Shown piece after piece: positions 1 to 8,130 of a DNA stretch of 53,330 nucleotides. The stretch is from an uncultured Agathobacter sp. Lineage in GTDB: Bacteria > Bacillota > Clostridia > Lachnospirales > Lachnospiraceae. Made by a program: the position numbers and the translations under genes. The stretch lies in contig CAJUND010000011.1 in assembly GCA_910587655.1 (NCBI GenBank), positions 1 through 53,330 on the forward strand. The letters are read 5' to 3'. A model generated the notes under the pieces. That model made no database searches. It had not been told where the DNA came from and was given only the letters and a program-made list of their open reading frames with translations. Every line of letters starts with the position of its first letter. Position 1 is the stretch's first letter.

Positions 1-14
1 GCAATCCGGGAACA

Positions 15-42
15 CACCTGCATAGCAGGTGGTTTATTTTTC
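15..42 (+). terminator. Rho-independent terminator
   Basis: A 7-bp stem (15-21 with 25-31) and a 3-nt loop are followed by a T-rich run. It would end a transcript that enters the window from the left. The gene it serves lies outside the window. Confidence 0.6.
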
Positions 43-57
43 ATTGCCGATACAAAC

Positions 58-99
58 AAAGTGTGCAGGACAGATGAAATAAATCTGTCTGCACACTTT
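58..99. terminator. Bidirectional terminator-like hairpin
   Basis: A 17-bp stem with one bulged base pairs 58-75 with 83-99 around a 7-nt loop, flanked by A/T-rich sequence on both sides. It lies just downstream of the leftward LUD gene and most likely ends that transcript. Confidence 0.65.
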
Positions 100-135
100 A
101 TTTATATAAAAATAATCCGTATGATGTAAAAAGTT

Positions 136-774
136 TTAATACCCAAGCGTCTCCCCGACCAGCACTACTTTAATCCTGCCGGGAGTGCCGCTTCTTCTCG
201 TAATCACAATCTGGTTACAGATGCAGTCGGGTGCAAAACAGTCTGCACAGACGCCGGTGGACGCACATGGCGTTGCCTTGTTTAAACGGATACAGTTTGG
301 CGGTGTTGCATCATTGCGCACCCTTGCAACGGCAGTTTTTACGTCGGCAACAACCTTGTTTAGGCTGGTGACGATTATCACATGCTCCGGTCCGTAGATC
401 AGGGCCGCCAGGCGGTTGCCGTTTCCGTCAATGTTTACAAGCTCTCCGCCTGCGGTCAGCGCGTTCGTACTCATAAAATAATAGTCTGCCGAAAGGGCGT
501 CATGGTAAATCTGTCTGATTTCCTCCGGCGATTCTGCCGTGGAACGGTCAAGCAGCGCGATATCCTCCCTGTTTCGGAGTCCGTCTGTAATTCCTGCTTC
601 TGCAAGCGTCATGGAGCCGCCAAAAGAAACGCTGCTGCCGGAAGGAACGAAAGAAAGCGCAAGCTCTGCGGCTTCCTTTGCAGTGGCGCAGTAGACGGCG
701 TCAATCTGCCGTTTGTTAAGATTTGCAATTACGGTATCTGCTAATTTTCTGTTATATTCTTCTTTTACTGTCAT
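136..774 (-). CDS. LUD-domain protein (LutC/YkgG-like)
   Basis: A 212-aa protein of the LUD (DUF162) family, whose better known members (LutB/LutC) serve lactate oxidation. Visible family marks are the glycine-rich stretch SVSFGGSMTLAEAG, the STNALT motif, the DGNGNRLAALIYGPEHVI strand-turn-strand, and a C-terminal cysteine group (TPCASTGVCADC, then DCICN). That cysteine group could bind a metal or Fe-S centre. The start has a good AGGGAGG ribosome site. The gene stands alone, with its own promoter, and no lutA or lutB partner is near. Stand-alone LUD proteins are common in Clostridia and their substrate is unknown, so only the family call is firm. Confidence 0.85.
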   Translation of the reverse strand: MTVKEEYNRKLADTVIANLNKRQIDAVYCATAKEAAELALSFVPSGSSVSFGGSMTLAEAGITDGLRNREDIALLDRSTAESPEEIRQIYHDALSADYYFMSTNALTAGGELVNIDGNGNRLAALIYGPEHVIIVTSLNKVVADVKTAVARVRNDATPPNCIRLNKATPCASTGVCADCFAPDCICNQIVITRRSGTPGRIKVVLVGETLGY

Positions 775-830
775 AGAACCTCCCTTTTTGTGATGTTTAC
801 ACTGGAAAAGAATAACTTTTTGTCTGCTTC

Positions 831-859
831 ATTATATTATGGGAAAATTGTTTTTACAA
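831..859 (-). promoter_or_regulatory. SigA-type promoter for the LUD gene
   Basis: Read on the minus strand: -35 TTGTAA (854-859), a 17-bp spacer, and a perfect -10 TATAAT (831-836). It lies about 57 bp upstream of the start codon. Confidence 0.65.
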
Positions 860-878
860 GCCGTAATTTACGGGACAC

Positions 879-907
879 TTGCTTTTTGCAGAAAAAAAGA
901 GTAGTAT
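879..907 (+). promoter_or_regulatory. Possible SigA-type promoter for the GTPase pair
   Basis: -35 TTGCTT (879-884), 17-bp spacer, -10 TAGTAT (902-907), 34 bp before the first G3E GTPase. The match is moderate. A Zur or other metal-regulator operator might be expected here, but I do not see a clear palindrome that can be assigned. Confidence 0.4.
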
Positions 908-941
908 AAATCCAAATGATGGATAGACAGGAGAGATGGGA

Positions 942-2063
942 ATGACAAAGATTGATATTATTTCCGGTTTTTTGGGAGCCGGCAAAACAACACTGATTAA
1001 AAAGATGATTGACGAAGCCTTTCAGGGCGAGCAGATTGTACTGATTGAAAATGAGTTCGGGGAAGTCGGCATTGACGGCGGTTTTTTAAAGGATGCCGGA
1101 ATCGAGATTACCGAGATGAACAGCGGCTGCATCTGCTGTTCGCTGGTCGGTGACTTTGGGAAAAACTTAAACGAAGTGATTACAAAATACCATCCGGACC
1201 GGATTCTGATTGAACCGTCCGGCGTTGGAAAGCTTTCCGATGTTATGAAGTCGGTCATTGACATTGAAAAGGAGCAGGACGTAAAATTAAACGCGCTGGT
1301 TACCGTTGTGAATGCTTTAAAAGCAAACAAGCAGATGAAAGCATTCGGGGAGTTTTTCAATAACCAGATTGAGTATGCGACTACTGTAATTTTAAGCCGC
1401 AGCCAGAGCGCCACACCGGAGCAGCTTGAGCAGTGCGTCAAACAGATTCAGAAGCTGAATCCGAAGGCTGCCGTGATTACAACCGCCTGGGATGATATCA
1501 GGGGAGAGCAGATATTAAAAGCGATGGAGGGGCAGGATAACCTTGAAATGAAGGTACTGGCAGAAGCCCGCCATGCAAAGGACGAGGAGGAGCACAGCCA
1601 CCACCATCATGGAGAGCATGGACATCATCACGATGAAGACCACGGACATGAAGAGCATGGGCATCATCACGATGATGACCACGGGCATGACCATGAGGAA
1701 CATGCACATGACCACCATCATGATGACGAATGTGAACACAGCGGTCACTGCCATGAACACGACCATGAACATCATCATGGCGGACACCACCACGCTGATG
1801 ACATATTTACCAGCTGGGGAAAGGAAACACCGCATAAATTTGAAAAAGAAAAAATTGAAGAAATCTTAAAGCAGTTTGCAGAATCAGACAATATCCTCCG
1901 CGCCAAGGGAATGGTTGAAAACACGGAAGGCGGATGGATTTATTTTGACATGGTTCCGGGAGAATACGAAATCCGTGAGGGCGAGCCGGATTACACCGGA
2001 CGCATTGTGGTAATCGGAACCGAGATTCATGAACACGAGCTGGAAGAACTTTTCGGACTGTAA
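942..2063 (+). CDS. CobW/G3E-family GTPase with long His-rich linker (metal chaperone)
   Basis: P-loop GTPase of the G3E (CobW/UreG/HypB/ZNG) family, cytosolic, of the kind that loads metals, often zinc, into client proteins. The Walker A motif GFLGAGKTT is at the N-terminus. The metal-binding CxCC motif (GCICC) is near residue 65, and EPSG follows near residue 92. The usual NKxD base-recognition motif is replaced by SRSQ. Residues about 215-290 are extremely rich in His, Asp and Glu and should bind several metal ions. A CobW C-terminal domain ends the protein. An ATG at 936 also exists, but AGGAG at 929-933 is correctly spaced only for the ATG at 942. A second G3E GTPase follows 84 bp later, suggesting one metal-homeostasis operon. 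The metal is not shown by the sequence. Confidence 0.88.
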   Translation: MTKIDIISGFLGAGKTTLIKKMIDEAFQGEQIVLIENEFGEVGIDGGFLKDAGIEITEMNSGCICCSLVGDFGKNLNEVITKYHPDRILIEPSGVGKLSDVMKSVIDIEKEQDVKLNALVTVVNALKANKQMKAFGEFFNNQIEYATTVILSRSQSATPEQLEQCVKQIQKLNPKAAVITTAWDDIRGEQILKAMEGQDNLEMKVLAEARHAKDEEEHSHHHHGEHGHHHDEDHGHEEHGHHHDDDHGHDHEEHAHDHHHDDECEHSGHCHEHDHEHHHGGHHHADDIFTSWGKETPHKFEKEKIEEILKQFAESDNILRAKGMVENTEGGWIYFDMVPGEYEIREGEPDYTGRIVVIGTEIHEHELEELFGL

Positions 2064-2147
2064 AAGATTATGACATCTGTGCATCTTTGATGCATGGCAC
2101 TGGCAGATTTTTGGACGGGCTGACGTTCCATAAAGGGAGGAAAGAGT

Positions 2148-3092
2148 ATGGCAGAAGAAATTCCGGTATATTTATTTACCGGTTTTATGGACAGCGGCAA
2201 GACAAGCCTTGTGATGGAAACCTTATTTGAAAATGAATTCGGGGACGGCGCAAAAGGCGTAATCATCATGTGTGAGGATGGTGAAAAAGAGTATGATGAG
2301 GCAAAGCTCGCCGCTGTAAACTTTAAACTGACAGAGATTGCTGCAGAGGAGGAGTTTACGACTGGGCGGCTGGAACAGATTAACAGCGAGTTTTCCCCGG
2401 AGCAGGTTTTTATCGAATATAACGGAACCTGGGAAATCTCAAAACTGTTAGAGGTTACAATGCCGAAGGGCTGGGTAATCGTCCAGTCCCTTGCAACTGT
2501 GGATTCCACGACATTTGACCTGTATATGAATAACATGCGGCAGATGATGCAGGAGCAGGTATTTTCCAGCGATGTTGTGATTTTTAACAGAACTGATGAC
2601 CAGACGGACCGCGGGCGTCTGCGCCGCACGATAAAGACGATTAACCGCAGGGCGCAGATTGTTTATGAGCGGACAGACGGGACGATTGACGAAAGGCCGG
2701 AGGAGCTTCCGTTTGATATTAACCAGGAGGTAATTGAATTATCGGATTCTGATTATGCCATCTGGTATATGGATGCCATGGAAAACTATAAGAAGTACGA
2801 AAAGAAAAAAATAAAATTCCGTGCCCTTGTGTATAATCCCCCGAACCTGAAAAAAGGCATTTTTGTTCCCGGCAGGTTTGCAATGACATGCTGTATCGAA
2901 GATGTTACATTTATCGGCTTTAAATGCAAATATGACAAAGAGGAAGAACTGCAGCACAAAGCATGGATTGATATCACAGCGCAGGTTCATGTGGAATTTG
3001 CCAGGGAGTATAAGGGAAAGGGACCGGTTCTGTATCCGGTTGCCATAGAACCAGCGGATAAGCCGGAGGATGAACTTGTGTATTTTTCATAA
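2148..3092 (+). CDS. G3E GTPase fused to a YcgQ/TIGR03943-like C-terminal domain
   Basis: A 314-aa protein. The N-terminal two thirds form a G3E-type GTPase domain (Walker A GFMDSGKTS, then IEYNGTWE where CobW proteins have EPSG, and NRTD as base-recognition motif). It lacks the CxCC metal motif of its upstream neighbour. From about residue 215 the sequence no longer looks like CobW_C. It carries FVPGRFAMTCC and, later, GPVLYPVAIEPADKPED, which resemble the soluble domain of YcgQ/TIGR03943 proteins, partners of the YcgR permease in metal-responsive operons. I therefore infer a GTPase-YcgQ-like fusion for metal handling. The ribosome site GGGAGGAAAG gives a clear start. The GTPase call is firm, while the C-terminal assignment rests on motif memory. 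Confidence 0.75.
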   Translation: MAEEIPVYLFTGFMDSGKTSLVMETLFENEFGDGAKGVIIMCEDGEKEYDEAKLAAVNFKLTEIAAEEEFTTGRLEQINSEFSPEQVFIEYNGTWEISKLLEVTMPKGWVIVQSLATVDSTTFDLYMNNMRQMMQEQVFSSDVVIFNRTDDQTDRGRLRRTIKTINRRAQIVYERTDGTIDERPEELPFDINQEVIELSDSDYAIWYMDAMENYKKYEKKKIKFRALVYNPPNLKKGIFVPGRFAMTCCIEDVTFIGFKCKYDKEEELQHKAWIDITAQVHVEFAREYKGKGPVLYPVAIEPADKPEDELVYFS

Positions 3093-3132
3093 CGGTAAAA
3101 CGTCTGTTACCATGAAATTTTTATAAAAAATG

Positions 3133-3161
3133 TTGATATATGGGGAAATTTCAGATACAAT
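3133..3161 (+). promoter_or_regulatory. SigA-type promoter for nfnAB
   Basis: -35 TTGATA (3133-3138), 17-bp spacer, -10 TACAAT (3156-3161). The predicted start site falls inside the hairpin at 3162-3184, so the promoter and the upstream terminator overlap. Confidence 0.6.
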
Positions 3162-3190
3162 AAAGAGGTGCTGTGCACCTCTTTATTATT
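3162..3190 (+). terminator. Terminator of the GTPase operon
   Basis: A perfect 10-bp stem (3162-3171 with 3175-3184), a 3-nt loop and a T-rich tail. It directly follows the -10 box of the nfnA promoter. A transcript starting about 7 bp downstream of that box would begin inside the stem and so escape termination. Confidence 0.7.
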
Positions 3191-3256
3191 ACTTGAAAAA
3201 ATATACATATCAGGCGCATAAACTCATATTTTACAAAAAAGACCAGGAGGTAATGT

Positions 3257-4153
3257 ATGTACCCAATTGTTCAGAGAGAAGTACTGGCAGATAACATCAT
3301 TCTGATGGAAGTCAGGGCACCGCGTGTTGCAAAGGAGTGTCTGCCGGGACAGTTTGTAATTGCAAAGACAGACGAGGTGGGAGAGCGGATTCCGCTTACC
3401 ATCTGTGATTATGATAGAGAAAAGGAGACGGTTACCATTGTCGTACAGACCATTGGCGCTGGAACAGAACGGATGATGGCGCTGAATGAAGGCGATGAGC
3501 TGGAAGATTTTGTCGGACCGCTCGGATGCCCGTCAGAGCTTTGCCTTGAAGAGAATCTTGAGGAGACAAAGAAAAAGCAAATCGTATTTATTGCAGGCGG
3601 TCTTGGAACGGCACCGGTATATCCGCAGGTCAAGTGGCTGCATGAACACAGTGTGGACGTTGATGTGATTATGGGATTCAGAAATAAAGACATCGTTTTC
3701 TATGAAGAAGAGATGAAGGCAGTTGCAGGAAATGTCTATGTATGTACGGATGACGGTTCCTATGCATTCCATGGAAACGGCAGCCAGCAGCTGGAAGCGC
3801 TTGTAAACGATGGGAAACACTATGACGTTGCAGTGGCAATCGGACCGATGATTATGATGAAATTCACCTGCCTTTTAACAAAGAAGCTGGAAATTCCGAC
3901 AGTGGTATCCATGAACCCGATTATGGTGGACGGAACCGGTATGTGCGGCGCCTGCCGTCTGATGGTAGGAAATGAAGTGAAGTTTGCATGCGTGGACGGA
4001 CCGGAATTTGACGGACACCTGGTGGATTTCGACCAGGCGATGAAACGCCAGCAGCAGTATAAGACACAGGAAGGACGCGCAAAGCTTGCGTATGAGGAAG
4101 GCAGTACACATCATGGCGGATGCGGTCATTGCGGGGGAAAGATTGAAAAATAA
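3257..4153 (+). CDS. nfnA: NfnA: ferredoxin-NADP reductase, small subunit (FAD/NAD-binding)
   Basis: Small subunit of the electron-bifurcating NADH-dependent reduced ferredoxin:NADP+ oxidoreductase, a cytosolic FAD and [2Fe-2S] protein. The 298 aa show an N-terminal flavin-binding barrel (RIPLTICDYD), an NAD-binding domain (FIAGGLGTAPVYPQ), and a [2Fe-2S] cluster motif near residue 230 (GMCGACRL with a later FACVDGPEFD). The family also covers dihydroorotate dehydrogenase electron-transfer (PyrK) and sulfide dehydrogenase subunits. The large subunit directly downstream settles the NfnA call. The C-terminus has an extra His/Cys tail (HHGGCGHCGG) that could bind a metal. Good ribosome site CAGGAGGTA. 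Confidence 0.92.
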   Translation: MYPIVQREVLADNIILMEVRAPRVAKECLPGQFVIAKTDEVGERIPLTICDYDREKETVTIVVQTIGAGTERMMALNEGDELEDFVGPLGCPSELCLEENLEETKKKQIVFIAGGLGTAPVYPQVKWLHEHSVDVDVIMGFRNKDIVFYEEEMKAVAGNVYVCTDDGSYAFHGNGSQQLEALVNDGKHYDVAVAIGPMIMMKFTCLLTKKLEIPTVVSMNPIMVDGTGMCGACRLMVGNEVKFACVDGPEFDGHLVDFDQAMKRQQQYKTQEGRAKLAYEEGSTHHGGCGHCGGKIEK

Positions 4154-4165
4154 TTAAAATGTAAA

Positions 4166-4214
4166 GAAAGGATAAATGCCGCAAGCAGCACAAATGGCAT
4201 CACGCCTTGCGGCA
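4166..4214 (+). promoter_or_regulatory. Hairpin between a ribosome site and the nfnB start
   Basis: AGAAAGGATAA (4165-4175) is followed by a perfect 9-bp inverted repeat (4177-4185 with 4206-4214). The right arm ends on the A of the nfnB ATG. Folding would bring the upstream ribosome site close to the start, or hide the start. The same ribosome site also fits an ATG at 4176, which opens a 21-codon out-of-frame reading frame ending at 4241, overlapping nfnB. Confidence 0.5.
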
Positions 4215-5617
4215 TGGTACAGGAAAAAATGGAAGGTTTAGAAAGAGTACCAGTCAGGGAGCAGGAGCCTAAGGTTCGTGCTGCCAACTTTGAAGAGGTT
4301 TGTTATGGATACAATGAAGAGGAGGCTGTCAAAGAGGCTTCCCGCTGTTTAAACTGTAAAAATGCACAGTGCATGAAAGGATGTCCGGTTTCCATAGATA
4401 TTCCTGCATTTATTGAGCAGGTGAAAAACCGTAATTTTGAAGAGGCATACCAGATTATTTCAGAATCATCCGCGCTGCCTGCAGTCTGCGGACGTGTCTG
4501 TCCGCAGGAGAGCCAGTGCGAGGGTAAATGTATCCGCGGCATTAAGGGGGATCCGGTTTCCATCGGAAAACTGGAGCGCTTTGTTGCCGACTGGGCAAGG
4601 GAACATGGTATAAAGCCGAAGAAGGCAGAAAAGATGAACGGACGCAAGGTGGCTGTCATCGGTTCCGGTCCTGCAGGACTGACCTGCGCCGGAGACCTGG
4701 CAAAACTTGGCTATGATGTGACCATCTTTGAAGCGCTTCACCGCGCCGGAGGCGTGTTAAGCTACGGAATCCCGGAGTTTCGTCTTCCGAAGGATGAAGT
4801 TGTTGCCAAAGAAGTGGAAAACGTCATATCCCTTGGCGTAAAGATTGAGACAAATGTTGTCATTGGAAAATCCGTAAAGGTTGACGAACTGATGGAAGAG
4901 GAAGGCTTTGAGGCCGTATTTATCGGTTCCGGGGCAGGACTTCCAAGATTTATGGGGATTCCGGGAGAGCAGGCAAACGGCGTTTTTTCTGCGAATGAGT
5001 ACCTCACCAGAAATAATCTGATGAAAGCATTTGATAATACATACGAGACGCCGATTTCCCTTGGAAAAAAAGTTGTTGTTGTCGGCGGGGGAAACGTGGC
5101 AATGGATGCGGCTCGTACTGCACTCCGTCTCGGCGCTGAAACACATATTGTATACCGCCGCGGGGAGGAAGAGCTTCCGGCACGTAAGGAGGAAGTACAC
5201 CATGCAAAAGAAGAAGGAATTATTTTTGACCTTCTTCAGAATCCTACCGAAATTCTGGTGGATGAAGACGGATGGGTAAAAGGAATCCGTATTATCAAAA
5301 TGGAACTTGGCGAGCCGGATGAGAGCGGACGCCGCAGTCCGGTGGAGATACCGGGTTCAGAGTATGAAATTGAGTGCGATACTGTGATTATGTCTCTTGG
5401 CACATCACCGAATCCGCTGATTTCTTCCACGACGGAAGGTCTGGAGACAAACCGCCGCAAATGCATTGTGGCGGCTGAGGATACCGGGGCAACCAGCAAA
5501 GAGGCTGTTTATGCCGGCGGAGACGCGGTAACGGGAGCTGCAACAGTTATTCTTGCGATGGGGGCGGGAAAAGCCGCTGCAAAGGGAATCCATGAGTATC
5601 TTTCAAAAAATAATTAA
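4214..5617 (+). CDS. nfnB: NfnB: ferredoxin-NADP reductase, large subunit (GltD/GltA-like)
   Basis: Large subunit of NfnAB, a homologue of the small chain of NADPH-dependent glutamate synthase. It carries the two [4Fe-4S] clusters, the bifurcating FAD and the NADPH site. The N-terminal cluster ligands are visible (CLNCKNAQCMKGCP, C45/C48/C53/C57, and later CGRVCPQESQCEGKC). The FAD-binding motif GSGPAGLTCAG is near residue 150 and the NAD(P)-binding motif VVGGGNVAMDAART near 295. The length of 467 aa is normal. The protein could be annotated as glutamate synthase small chain, but no gltB is present and nfnA precedes it. An ATG at 4229, with AGGA 5 nt before it, is an equally good start. The region before the gene holds a hairpin described separately. 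Confidence 0.92.
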   Translation: MVQEKMEGLERVPVREQEPKVRAANFEEVCYGYNEEEAVKEASRCLNCKNAQCMKGCPVSIDIPAFIEQVKNRNFEEAYQIISESSALPAVCGRVCPQESQCEGKCIRGIKGDPVSIGKLERFVADWAREHGIKPKKAEKMNGRKVAVIGSGPAGLTCAGDLAKLGYDVTIFEALHRAGGVLSYGIPEFRLPKDEVVAKEVENVISLGVKIETNVVIGKSVKVDELMEEEGFEAVFIGSGAGLPRFMGIPGEQANGVFSANEYLTRNNLMKAFDNTYETPISLGKKVVVVGGGNVAMDAARTALRLGAETHIVYRRGEEELPARKEEVHHAKEEGIIFDLLQNPTEILVDEDGWVKGIRIIKMELGEPDESGRRSPVEIPGSEYEIECDTVIMSLGTSPNPLISSTTEGLETNRRKCIVAAEDTGATSKEAVYAGGDAVTGAATVILAMGAGKAAAKGIHEYLSKNN

Positions 5618-5691
5618 AACCGTTTGTTCTGGAAGTAAACTTTCTGAAAAAACGGGTATACTTTATGTAATACGACAGATTTGGTGAGTGA

Positions 5692-8130
5692 ATGAATCAG
5701 GATTTTGAACAGGGAATCAGTGAAAAAAACAAAACGGAACAAGGAATTTATTCCGCAGTGACGAGGGTGCAGGCAGATTTTTCCACCGGCCTAAACGGGG
5801 GGCAGGTAAGGGAGCGTTTTGCTGCACATGCGGATAATTACAAGGTGGAATCCTCCACCAGATCCGTGGGGGATATTGTAAAATCCAATCTTTTCACCTA
5901 TTTTAACCTGATTTTTACAGTAATTGCCGTACTTCTTGCGATTGTCGGGGCGTGGCGTGACATGATGTTTATTCCTGTCATTGTTGCGAATACCTGTATT
6001 GGAATCATCCAGGAGATTCACTCAAAAAATGTTCTGGATAAGCTTTCTGTTTTAAATGCACCGAAATGTACTGCCGTGCGGGAAGGAAAGGAAGTTGTTC
6101 TTGCTGCGGAAAAACTGGTGCTGGATGATATTGTTGTCTTTTCTGCCGGAAGCCAGATTCCGGCGGATGCAGTTGTAATCAACGGGGAAGTCCAGGTAAA
6201 CGAATCCCTGATTACCGGGGAGTCGGATGAAATCAGTAAACAGGAAGGGGACTTTCTGCTTTCCGGAAGCTTTGTGGTATCAGGAAAGGCATATGCAAGG
6301 CTGGAAAAGGTAGGAAAGGATTCCTATATTTCCAGACTCACCCTTCAGGCTACCAAGAGCAGAAAGGGCGAACAGTCTGAAATGATTCGTTCCCTGAATT
6401 ACCTGATTCTGGTTATGGGAATTATCATTATTCCCATTGGGATTTCCCTGTTTGTACAGTCGTTTATCTATAATGAAAATACATTCCGGGATTCCATTAC
6501 AGGAATGGTGGCAGCAGTGATTGGAATGATTCCGGAAGGTCTGTACCTGCTTGCGAGTGTCGCAATGGCGATATCCGTCATGCGTCTTGCCCAGAAAAAA
6601 GTGCTTGTGCATGACATGAAATGTATTGAGACACTGGCAAGGGTGGATGTGCTCTGTGTGGACAAAACGGGAACCATTACAGAACCCGGAATGCATGTAT
6701 ATGCCGTGGAAGTCATTGAAGGTGCAGGGGAAGAGGAAACGAACGCCATGCTTTCTGCATTTGTTGCAGCACAGTCAAGGGACAATGCAACGATGGAGGC
6801 GCTGCAGGAATATTATTCCGGGGGATTCACAAGGCAGGCGGATGCAGTTTTTTCCTTTTCATCTGAAACCAAATATTCCGGGGCTGTATTTGGCGGCAGG
6901 GCATATGTGGCAGGAGCGCCTGAATTTGTACTGCGCAGCCAGTTCCAGGAATACCAGGAGCAGATTGCACAGTACAGCTGCAGGGGATACCGTGTACTTG
7001 TATTTGCGGAATATGAAGGAACACTGGGGAAGGGGGCGCTGACAGAGCCGGTGATACCGCTTGCGTTTGTGATGCTTGCAAATCCGATTCGGCAGGGCGC
7101 AAAAGAAACATTTTCCTATTTTGCAGAGAATGATGTGGAAATCAAGGTGATTTCCGGGGATAATCCGCTTACTGTGTCTGTGATTGCCCAGGAAGCCGGT
7201 ATTGCAAATGCAGACCGGTATGTGGATGCTTCCAATCTTAAAGAAGATAAAGATTATGACGAGGCAGTGGAAAAATATACCGTATTTGGCCGTGTGACGC
7301 CGGATCAGAAACGCATTCTTGTGCGGACATTAAAGGCACACAGGAAGACCGTGGCAATGACCGGGGACGGTGTAAACGACGTGCTTGCCTTAAAAGATGC
7401 GGACTGCAGTGTTGCCATGGCATCGGGAAGTGACGCCGCGTCCAATGTTTCACAGCTGGTGCTGCTGGAATCAGATTTTTCCAGAATGCCTTCTGTTGTG
7501 GCAGAGGGACGGCGTGTGGTAAATAATATTCAGCGGACGGCTTCTTTATATATTGTCAAAAATATTTTTTCCATGCTTCTTGCCATTTTTTCCGTAATAC
7601 TGATGCTGGATTATCCGCTGCAGCCGGTACAGATTACGTTAATCAGCATGTTCACCATTGGGATACCGTCGTTTGTCCTGGCGCTTGAGCCGAACAGGGA
7701 CATCATCAGGGGGCATTTTCTTACCAATGTGCTGGTAAAGGCTTTTCCGGCAGGGCTTACGGATTTTCTGGCTGTGAGCAGTCTGGTGCTGTTCTGCCGC
7801 GAATTTGGGGTGGATCCGGACTGTCTGTCCACTTCATGTACGATTCTTGTTGCGATTGTCGGGTTTATGATTCTTTACCGGATTGCCAGCCCGATGGAGG
7901 GATGGCATATCGTGCTAATGGCAGGTGTCGTGTGCGGCTGGCTGTTTTGTATGCTGTTTTTCAGTCCGTTGTTTTCCATTACGGGAATTACCAAGCAGTG
8001 TGCGATGCTGACCGTTGTATTTGCGATTGCCACGGAACCGGCGCTGCGGTATCTGTCGCTTTTGGTGGAATGGGCGCACAAAAAAATCAGCGCGCGCCGA
8101 AGGAGGTGCAGATGTGCGGAAACGAATTAG
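5692..8130 (+). CDS. HAD-IC family P-type ATPase (cation transporter)
   Basis: An 812-aa P-type cation pump of the inner membrane. Motifs: TGES in the actuator domain (175-178), PEGL in membrane helix 4 (281-284), the phosphorylated Asp in DKTGT (D324), and the hinge TGDGVND (557-563). Helices lie near 70-105, 235-295 and in the C-terminal 200 residues. There is no N-terminal heavy-metal domain and no CPx motif, so it is not a copper or cadmium exporter. The PEGL motif and layout resemble CtpE-like Ca2+ pumps and related Firmicutes proteins. The substrate is not fixed by the sequence. The gene overlaps the next by 17 bp, so pump and the unknown system downstream are probably co-translated. 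Confidence 0.88.
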   Translation: MNQDFEQGISEKNKTEQGIYSAVTRVQADFSTGLNGGQVRERFAAHADNYKVESSTRSVGDIVKSNLFTYFNLIFTVIAVLLAIVGAWRDMMFIPVIVANTCIGIIQEIHSKNVLDKLSVLNAPKCTAVREGKEVVLAAEKLVLDDIVVFSAGSQIPADAVVINGEVQVNESLITGESDEISKQEGDFLLSGSFVVSGKAYARLEKVGKDSYISRLTLQATKSRKGEQSEMIRSLNYLILVMGIIIIPIGISLFVQSFIYNENTFRDSITGMVAAVIGMIPEGLYLLASVAMAISVMRLAQKKVLVHDMKCIETLARVDVLCVDKTGTITEPGMHVYAVEVIEGAGEEETNAMLSAFVAAQSRDNATMEALQEYYSGGFTRQADAVFSFSSETKYSGAVFGGRAYVAGAPEFVLRSQFQEYQEQIAQYSCRGYRVLVFAEYEGTLGKGALTEPVIPLAFVMLANPIRQGAKETFSYFAENDVEIKVISGDNPLTVSVIAQEAGIANADRYVDASNLKEDKDYDEAVEKYTVFGRVTPDQKRILVRTLKAHRKTVAMTGDGVNDVLALKDADCSVAMASGSDAASNVSQLVLLESDFSRMPSVVAEGRRVVNNIQRTASLYIVKNIFSMLLAIFSVILMLDYPLQPVQITLISMFTIGIPSFVLALEPNRDIIRGHFLTNVLVKAFPAGLTDFLAVSSLVLFCREFGVDPDCLSTSCTILVAIVGFMILYRIASPMEGWHIVLMAGVVCGWLFCMLFFSPLFSITGITKQCAMLTVVFAIATEPALRYLSLLVEWAHKKISARRRRCRCAETN

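Noticed and set aside
1498..1869. Long reading frames opposite or shifted to the His-rich linker of the first GTPase
   Set aside because: The CAT/GAC low-complexity repeat removes stop codons in several frames. They lack ribosome sites and similarity to known proteins.
4214..5617. Glutamate synthase small chain (gltD)
   Set aside because: The sequence fits both, but no large chain is present and nfnA lies directly upstream, so NfnB is the better call.
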